Made by a program: the position numbers and the translations under genes
DNA from: Bradyrhizobium retamae
Lineage (GTDB): Bacteria > Pseudomonadota > Alphaproteobacteria > Rhizobiales > Xanthobacteraceae
DNA length: 64,000 nt
Reading direction: 5' to 3'
Assembly (NCBI RefSeq): GCF_001440415.1
Contig: NZ_LLYA01000112.1
Coordinates: 372,001 to 436,000, forward strand
Shown: in pieces, positions 25,001 through 34,000 of the stretch
Layout: every line of letters begins with the position of its first letter
How positions within the stretch are numbered: the first letter of the stretch is position 1
Notes under the pieces: generated by a model
What the model saw: the letters and a program-made list of their open reading frames with translations, nothing else
Told to the model about the DNA's origin: nothing
Databases searched by the model: none

Positions 25001-28000
25001 TCAACGCCTCCATCAACCGCACAAAGGCGCGCTGCAGCCGCGCGATCTGCGCCTCATCAAAATGCCTGCGCTGATAGTTGAAGACCAGCCGCAATCGGTC
25101 ATCGACGCCGACACTGGCGAACAACGGATAGTTGCTGGTCTCGACGATCCTGGTCTCGCCGACACGGATTTGTCCATCTTTCCCCATCAGCGCGTGGTCG
25201 ACCGGGTAATTTTCAAACACCAGGATGCTGTCGAACAGCGGCCGCCCGGGACGTCCCGACAAGCGCTGGATCTCGTAGAGCGGCGTCCAGCCGTATTCGC
25301 GCAAGGTCAGATTGCGATCCTGCAAGTGACGCAGCCATGCGCCGACTTTCTGCTGCGGACCGACGTCGTCGATAACAGGCAAGGTGTTGATGAACAGGCC
25401 CACCATGTCCTCGGCGCCGGCCAATTCCGGCGGCCTGCCTGATACGGTGACGCCGAAGCAAACCGTTCCCTGCCCGGTATATTGCCGTAACAGTTGCGCC
25501 CAAGCCGCCTGCACCAGCGTGTTCAGCGTCACACGCTCGCGCGCAGCAAATTGCTGCAGGCGTTCAGTCACGGCAACATCCAGCTCCAGCGCGAGCATGC
25601 CGTGACCGGACGACTCCGCGTCTGCATGTTCGGTCGAACCTCCTGCCAGGAAGCTCGGCTCTTCCAGCTTGGCCATCGCGCTGCGCCAGAACGCCGCCGA
25701 TGCATCGCCGTCCCGGCTCTGCAGCCAACCGATGTAGTCGCGATAGCGGCGCTGCAATGCAGGCAACCGGCCGTCGGCATTATGCTGCATCACCTCGGCA
25801 ATCAACCGCGCCGAACTCCATCCGTCGAGAAGGATGTGATGGTGCGTCCAGATCAGCCAATGACGATCTTCTCCGAGCCGGATCAGCCGGACCCGCTGCA
25901 GGGGCGGCTTCGACAGGTCGAACCCTTCGACCCGTTCGCGCAGCGAAACTTCGCCCAGCGCAGCCTCCAACTGGGACGGTTCGGACGCCGCGACTCGCGC
26001 GCGCCAGTCCTCCTCGAGGAACGGCACCTCGGCCCGACGATAGACGATCTGTTGCGGCGAGCCTGTCAGGTCGCGCCAGACGAAGCCAGTTCTCAGCACC
26101 GCATGGCGATCACTGACCGCCTGCCAGGCGCGTTGGAGCTTTCCGGCATCGAGGCCCTGCACTTCCGCGGCGAGCTGGTTGACGTAAAGCCCACTCTCGC
26201 TGTCGTGCATGGCATGGAACAGCATGCCCTGCTGCATCGGCGACAACGGGTAGATGTCCTCGATCTCTCGCCAATGCAACTCCAGCCTGTCGAGATCGGC
26301 CTGGCCAAGTCCTGACAGTGCCACGTCCGACGGCGTCACGCCGGAGGCGCCGCTAGTGCAGTGATCGACCAGTTCGCGCAGCGCCGCTTCGTACAACCCA
26401 GCTAATCGCTCGACTGTTTCCCGTCGATAACGTTTGCGGCCGAAGCCGAACGAGAGCCGCAACTGTCCTTCGCGCACCGTGCCGTTCACGCTAAGCCAGC
26501 GCCGCAGCGGGCTCGATGCGTCACGCGAGGGACCCGCGCTTTCCGATGCCATGGCGAACAATGCCGCGTCTTCAACGCCGCCGTCGATCTGGCCGAGATA
26601 GTTGAAGGCAAGCTTCGGCTCGGCAATGTCAACCAGCGCCGCGCGCTGCTCTTCGGAGCCGAGATAGCGCAATACGCCATAACCGAGTCCCCGGCCGGGA
26701 ATGCCGCGAAGTTCCTCCTTCGCGGTCTTGATGAGTGACGAAGGGTCCTGTGACCCGCCAGCCAGCCGCACGGGAAAGGCGGTGGTGAACCAGCCGACGG
26801 TGCGCGAGATATCGAGATCGCCGAACAGGTCCTCGCGGCCGTGGCCTTCCAGCTCGACCAGCACATTGTCCTGTCCGCTCCATTGCCAGACAGCGCGTGC
26901 AAGGCCGGCGAGAAGAAGATCGTTGATCTGCGTACGATAGGCGGACGGCGCGTCCGTCAGCAGGCGCTGCGTCAATTCCCGCTCGAACGTGAGCAAAACT
27001 TCATCGGCATCGGCGACACAGTCGCTGCCGCCATGGTCGTCATCGCAGGGAATATCCACATCCGTACGGCGATCGATCCAATAGGACAATTCAGTCGCCA
27101 GTTCGGGCGATGCTGCATAATCTTGCAGCCGCTTGCCCCACACGGCATAGGCGTGGCTCTTCGGCGGAAGCGCAACCGCGGCGCCGCCGTTCGCTAGCTG
27201 AGCATAGGCGGCGGCGACGTCTTCCAGCAGAACCCGCCATGACACGCCGTCGACAACCAGATGATGGATCACGATCAGAAAACGCTGAGTGCCATCGGCG
27301 ACGTCGATCCCGACCGCCCGCAGCAGCGGTCCCCTTGATATCGAAAGACTTGTTTGCACCGAGGATGCCAAGGCCGTCACGGCTTCCCCGTCAACCGCAC
27401 TTCGGATCCACAGCAAATCCGCGGCAGCAGGTGCCGCGCCGTGCTCCGCGCGCCACCTTCCCGCGCTTTCCACGAAGCGAAGCCGCAGCGCGTCGTGATG
27501 ATCGATCACGGCCGCTAGCGCGCGCCGCATCATTTCCCAATCGAGACGATCCCTCGGCCGCAACAGCACCGCCTGGTTCCAGTGATCGCGCTCTCCTGCG
27601 TCCTTCGCAAAGAAACGCGCCTGGATCGGCAACAACGAAAGCGGGCCGGTAACCTGCCCCTGATCGGCGAGCGCCTCGCTGCGCTGCTCGGCACGCGCGG
27701 CGCGCGCCAGCGCTTCGAGCGTCTGATGCTGAAACACATCGCGCGGCTCGATCAGGTAACCGGCGCGGCGGGCCCGGCTCACCATCTGCAGCGAGATGAT
27801 CGAATCGCCGCCGAGCTCGAAGAAATTGTCGGCAAGGCCGACAGCAGGCCGCCCGAGCAATTCGGCCCAGATCGCCGCGAGCGCCAGTTCGGCCGGCGTG
27901 CGCGGCGCCTCGTACTGCGCAACCGTGGACGCGGCGTCGGGCGCCGGAACCGCCTGGCGGTCGATCTTGCCGTTCGGCGCCAGCGGCAGCCGCTCCAGCA

Positions 28001-31000
28001 CCACAATCCGCGATGGCACCATGTAATCAGGCAGAACGGCCGACAGCGCCGTCCGCAGGACCTGTTCCTCCAGTCCACTCGCGCCACTGACGTATCCGAC
28101 AAGCTGGCGGCCTGATCCGACCTCGCGCGCCACCACCACAGCGGAGCGGACACCGGGCTGCTCAAGCAGCCGCGCTTCGATCTCACCAAGCTCGATGCGG
28201 AATCCGCGGATCTTGATCTGGTGATCGGACCGCCCGATAAACTCGATCGCACCGTCGGCGCGCCAACGCGCCAAGTCACCCGTTCGATATAGCCGCGCGC
28301 CAGGGCCGCCGAAGGGATCGGGAAGGAAGCGTTCCGCCGTCAGAGCCTGGCGTCGCCAGTAGCCCCGCGCCAGCCCTGCTCCACCAATGAACAATTCACC
28401 GGTCACGCCGCCCGGGACCATGTTCAGGTCGGTATCGAGGATCCGAATGACCGTACCCGGGATCGGCCGTCCGATCGGCACCCGCGCCGCGCCATCGTCG
28501 CGACAATTCCAGAACGTGGCATTGATCAGGGCTTCAGTCGGACCGTAGCGATTGTCGAAACGCAAATTGGGGAAGGCTGCGAGCACACGCGCCTTCAACT
28601 CTGACGACAAGGCTTCGCCGCCGGCAAACAGGCGCTTGATCGTGACGCAGCGCCTCGCTTCGGGCTCGGCAACAAAATGCTCGAGCATCTGCGGCACGAA
28701 ATGCAGTGTCGTCACGTCGTGGGCGATGATGGCATCGACCAAAAGCCGCGGCTCCCGATGCGCGCCCGGCGCTGCGATCGCAAGCCGTGCGCCGGTCGCG
28801 AGCGGCCACAGGATCTCCCAGACCGAGACGTCGAAGCTGAACGGCGTCTTCTGCAGCAAGGTCTCGCCGGCATCGAGGCGATACTCCGCCTGCATCCAGC
28901 CAAGCCGTGCGGTGAGCGCGCCATGCGAGCAGGCCACGCCCTTGGGCATGCCCGTCGATCCCGACGTGTACATCACATAGGCCAGGCTATCCGGGTGCAG
29001 CGCCACGTCGAGATTGCGGACCGGCTCTCCTGCCCAAGTCCCCCTTTCTCTTTCTATAGCCCAGGCTTCAACGGACGCGCTCGCAATTACGGGCGCGAGA
29101 CGATCCAGCAGCCGGCTTTGTGTCAGCACCAGCGCAGCTCCGCTGTCGCGCAGCATGTGCAAAAGACGGTCCGGCGGATAATCGGGATCGAGCGGCAGAT
29201 AGGCTCCGCCGGCTTTCAGCGCGGCGAGAACGCCGACGATCAGCTCGACGCTGCGCTCCAGTGCGAGCCCGACCAACCGGTCGCGACCGATGCCGTGAGC
29301 TTGCAACCGTCGCGCCAGACGATTGGCGCGAGCGTTCAGCTCCTCATAGCTGATTTTCTGGTCGCCAAATACCAACGCGATAGCGGATGGCGAAGCTGCC
29401 GCACGAGCCTCGATCTGAGCGACGATACTGTTGCCAACATTCGGAACCTTGGCAAAGCCATCGCTCCAGCCGAGCACCTTTCGCGTCTGATCTGCATCGA
29501 GCCCGCTGAGCTCACCCAGCGGTCGGGAGGCGTCCGCGACGATCTCGGCAAGGAGCCGCGACAGCGTGACCTGCAGATATCTGACCTGGCCTTCATCGAA
29601 CCGGCTGCGGTCGTAGCGGAAGCCGAGATTGATGCCGTCGGTCTTGGCGAACACCGCCACCGTGAGCGCATAGTTGGTAATCGAGACCTGCTCGACCCGC
29701 CCGAAGCGGCGACCGCTTTCGTTCTCGCTGCGCAAGGCCTGATCGATCGGATAGTTCTCGAACACCAGGATATTGTCGAACAGCGGCCGGCCGGATCGTC
29801 CGGCGAGGCGCTGGATCTCGTAGAGCGGCATCCAGCCGTGATCGCGCAAATCGATGTTGCGTTCCTGCAGGTCCCGCAGCCATGCACCAACATCGGTTTG
29901 CGGGTTTGCCCGATCCACAACCGGCAGGGTGTTGATGAACAGGCCCACCATGTCCTCGGACCCGCCGATCTCTGCCGGCCTGCCCGATACCGTCGCACCG
30001 AAGCAGACCACGCGCCGGCCGGTATGACGGCGCAACAATTGCGCCCATGCACCCTGCAACAGGGTGTTCAGCGTAACGCGCTCGCGCTTTGTAAATGCGT
30101 GCAGCTTTGCAGTCAGATCGGCAGTGAGAAGCAGATCGAGCGAACCATGGCCGGACGCGCCGGTGGTGGCCGCAGGTCCTCCCAGCGTATCCGCCAGGAA
30201 ACCCGGCTCATCCAGTTCCGCCAATGCCGTGCGCCAGAACGTCCCGGAGGCGTCGCGGTCCTGCCGTTGCAGCCAGGCGATGTAGTCGCGGTAGCGGCCC
30301 TGCACGGCAGGTAAACGATGGCCGCGTTCGTGTTGCAGTATCTCGGCCACCAGCCGCGCCGAGCTCCAGCCGTCCAGCAGGATATGATGATGCGTCCAGA
30401 TCAGCCAGTGGCGGCTTTCGTCAAGCCGGATCAGCCGCACGCGCTGCAACGGCGCCTGCGACAGGTCGAAGCCCTTGACGCGCTCGGCCTGCGACGCCTT
30501 CGCCAGGGCCGCCTCGAGTTCGCCGCGGTCCATGGCTGCGGCCTGCTCGCGCCAGTCTTCTTCCACGAATGGCAGCGTCACATGGCGATATACCACTTGC
30601 TGTGCCGCGCCTGACAGTTCGCGCCAGGCAAAGCCGGTCCGCAGCACAGCATGACGCGCGCTCACCTCGTGCCAGGCTGCGCGTAACCGGCCGGCATCGA
30701 GGCCTCGCACTTCGAGACCGACCTGGTTGACGTAGTTGCCGCTTTCTCCGTCGCGCAGCGCGTGGAAAAGCATGCCCTGCTGCATCGGCGACAACGGATA
30801 GATATCCTCGATGTCGCGGCAATCGATCGCCGCGCCCAGGAGATCGAGATCGGCTTGGCTCAAATTCGACAATGCGAAGTCCGACGGCGTGATGCCGCGG
30901 GCGCCGCTTGTACAATGGTCGACGAGTTCTCTCAGCGCCGCGGCATAGTGCTCTGCGAGGCGTTCGATCGTGGCTCGCCGGTAACGCCTGCGGCCATAGC

Positions 31001-34000
31001 TGAACGACAGCCGTAGCTGGCCTTCCCGCACCTGACCGTTGATGCTCAGCCAGCGGCCAAGCGGCGCGCTGTCGCTGCGCGAGGGCCCGGCGCTCTCAGG
31101 AGCGATCCTGAACGGTGTGCCCTCACCTACGCTGGAATCAAACTGGCCGAGATAGTTGAAAACGATGCGCGGCTCGGGCAGCGCGGCGAGCGCATGGCGC
31201 TGCGCCTCGGTGCCGAGATAGCGCAACACGCCGAAGCCCAACCCGCGGGCGGGAATCGCCCGGAGCTCCTCCTTGACGGATTTGATCAGCGAAGCATCGT
31301 CGCCAGAGCCGCCCGGCAAGCGCACCGGGAAAGCGGTCGTGAACCAGCCGACCGTGCGGGAAATATCCACCCCAGAGAAGGTGTCCTCGCGGCCGTGCCC
31401 TTCGAGCTCGACGGCAACGTCCTCAATTCCACTCCAGCGCGATACCGCCCGCGCCAGTGCCGCCAGCAGCAGATCGTTGACCTGAGTCCGATAGGCGGAC
31501 GGCGCTTCCTTGAGCAGCCGCGTCGTCAGCCCGGCATCGAATGCCAGCAGGATTTCCTCGCCCTCGGCAACCCGGTCGACACCATCATGATCGTCGTCGC
31601 AGGGCAGATCGGCGCGCGAACCTCGTTCGAGCCAATAGGGCAACTCGGCAGACAGCTCTTCGGTGCCGCTATATGCCTGCAACTGCGCGCCCCAGGATGC
31701 ATAGGATTGGCTCCTCGCCAGCGCGATCGACGCTGCGCCTTGCTGAAACTGCCCGTAAGCCGCAGCAAAGTCTTCGAGCAGCACGCGCCATGACACGCCG
31801 TCGATGACGAGATGGTGCACCACGATGAGAAGCCGCTGGCTGCCGTCGGCGAGATCCATGCCGACCACGCGCAACAGCAGTCCCGCCAGCGACAGGCTGG
31901 CCTGGGCGGCAGAAGCGACGGCCGTTACCTCGGCTGCATCGCGGATACCACTCCGAATCCACAACAACTCCGACACTGCCGGCGCGGCGCAATAGGTTGC
32001 GCGCCAAGCGCCGTCGACTTCCTTGAAGCCAAGACGCAAGGCATCGTGATGCGCGACAACGGCGGCGACCGCGCGCTCAGCGCTCGCCCAATCCAGCCGC
32101 GACTTCGGCATCAACAGGACGGCCTGATTCCAGTGATGACGCTCGCCGGCATCCTCGCTGAAGAACCGCGCCTGGATCGGCAACAGCGGATGTTCGCTGC
32201 CCTCGAGGTTTCTCTCGGGAGCCGCCTCTTCCACCGACCGTTCAATGCGCGCGGCCCGCGCCAGCTCCTGCAAGGTCTGGTGCCGGAAAACATCACGCGG
32301 TTCGATCACGAGGCCCGACTGCCGGGCGCGGCCGACCAGTTGCAGAGAGATGATGGAATCGCCGCCGAGCTCGAAGAAATTGTCGTCAACGCCAATGAGC
32401 GGCTGGCCAAGCAACTCGGCCCAGATCGCGGCAAGCGTCGTCTCGGTCGCGGTGCGCGGCGCGACACGTCCGGGCGCAGTAGCTTGCACATCGGGCGCCG
32501 GCAGCGCTTCGCGGTCCACCTTGCCGTGCGCGGTGAGCGGCAGCCGCTCAAGCTTCACGATACGGGTCGGCACCATGTAATCGGGCAGTTCGTCCGAAAG
32601 GGCCGCGCGCATTGCCGCTTCATCGAACGTGCCCTCGCCGGCGACATATCCGACCAGTTGGCTGGTTACGCCGGCTTCGCGCGCAACGACGACCGCCGAT
32701 CGCACGCCCGGCTGGCGCATCAGCCACGCCTCGATCTCGCCGAGCTCGACCCGGAAGCCGCGGATTTTCACCTGGTGATCGGAGCGCCCGACATACTCGA
32801 TCACGCCATCGGGGCGCCATCTCGCCAAATCGCCGGTGCGATACAACCGCGCGCCGGGCGCACCAAAGGGATCGGAAATGAATCTCTCGGCCGTCAGTCC
32901 GGCGCGGCGCCAGTAGCCGCGCGCCAGTCCCTCGCCGCCGATGAACAATTCGCCGGTCACGCCGACCGGCACGATGTTCAGGTCCCCATCCAGAATATAA
33001 GCTGAGCGGCGTCCCACAGGACAGCCGATGGGCGCATAGTTGCCCTCGATCTCCTCGCTGGCATCGACCTTCCAGAGCAGCGGCGTCACGACGGTTTCAG
33101 TCGGGCCGTAGCCGTTGATCAATGTCCGCGGCTTAAGCGCGCGCTTGACCTTGTCGAAGCCTGCCTTCGGCATGGCCTCGCCACCGAACGAGTAAAGCCC
33201 GACCGGCGGCGGATCGCCGCGCCATGCTGCAAAGTCGGCGAGCTGCTGCAAATAGGCCGGCGGAAAGCCCGCATGGGTGACGCGCTGCTTGCGCAGAACG
33301 TCGAGCGTCTGTTCGGCCGACCACAGATTCTCGTCGCGCATCACGAGCGCCGCGCCGCAAGTCAGCGCCGTCCAAAGCCGCTCATGAGCGCCGTCGAACG
33401 TAAAGGACAGGAAGTGCAGCTCGCGCGAATGCCGGTCCATGTCGTAGAGTCCGGCGGTCACCTCGCAGTGCATCGCAAACGGCCCATGCTCCACTGCGAC
33501 TCCCTTCGGGATGCCGGTGGAGCCCGAGGTGTAGATCACATAGGCAAGGCTTGTCGCTCCGACGCCAATGCCGGGATCGCTCTCCGGCTCTTGGCCGAAA
33601 TCGTTTGCGTCGAGCGGGACAGCCGCGATCCCTGACGGAAGCGCAGTGAGCGCCGAGCCTTCCAAATCAACCAGCACGAAGCGCACGCCGGCGTCGCGCA
33701 TGGTTACGACCTGTCGTTTTGCCGGATGCTCGGGATCGAGCGGCAGATAGGCCGCGCCGGTTTTCAAGATAGCCAGCAAGGCCGTAACGAGCGATGGCGA
33801 GCGCCGCGCCGAGATACCGACCAGATCGGCAGGAGTGACGCCCAAACGGATCAGACGATGTGCGAGCCGATTGGCGCGACGGTCAAGCTCGGCATAGGAG
33901 ATCACATCGTCGCCAAAGATGAGCGCCGGCGCGTCAGGCGTTTCCGTGGCCAGCCGCGCGAACGTTTGGTGCACCGGCGTAAACGGCGCGTCCATCTCGG

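Noticed and set aside
21000..26000. Repeated segments as a CRISPR array or insertion sequence
   Set aside because: All repetition in this interval is explained by homologous NRPS domains; there are no short regular repeats with spacers and no transposase.
28677..30314. A 545-codon open frame antisense to the large NRPS
   Set aside because: Composition is what GC-rich codon bias creates opposite a real gene; no domain is recognisable and similar long antisense frames occur all along the NRPS genes (for example 24135-25442, 22017-23132, 49578-50762).
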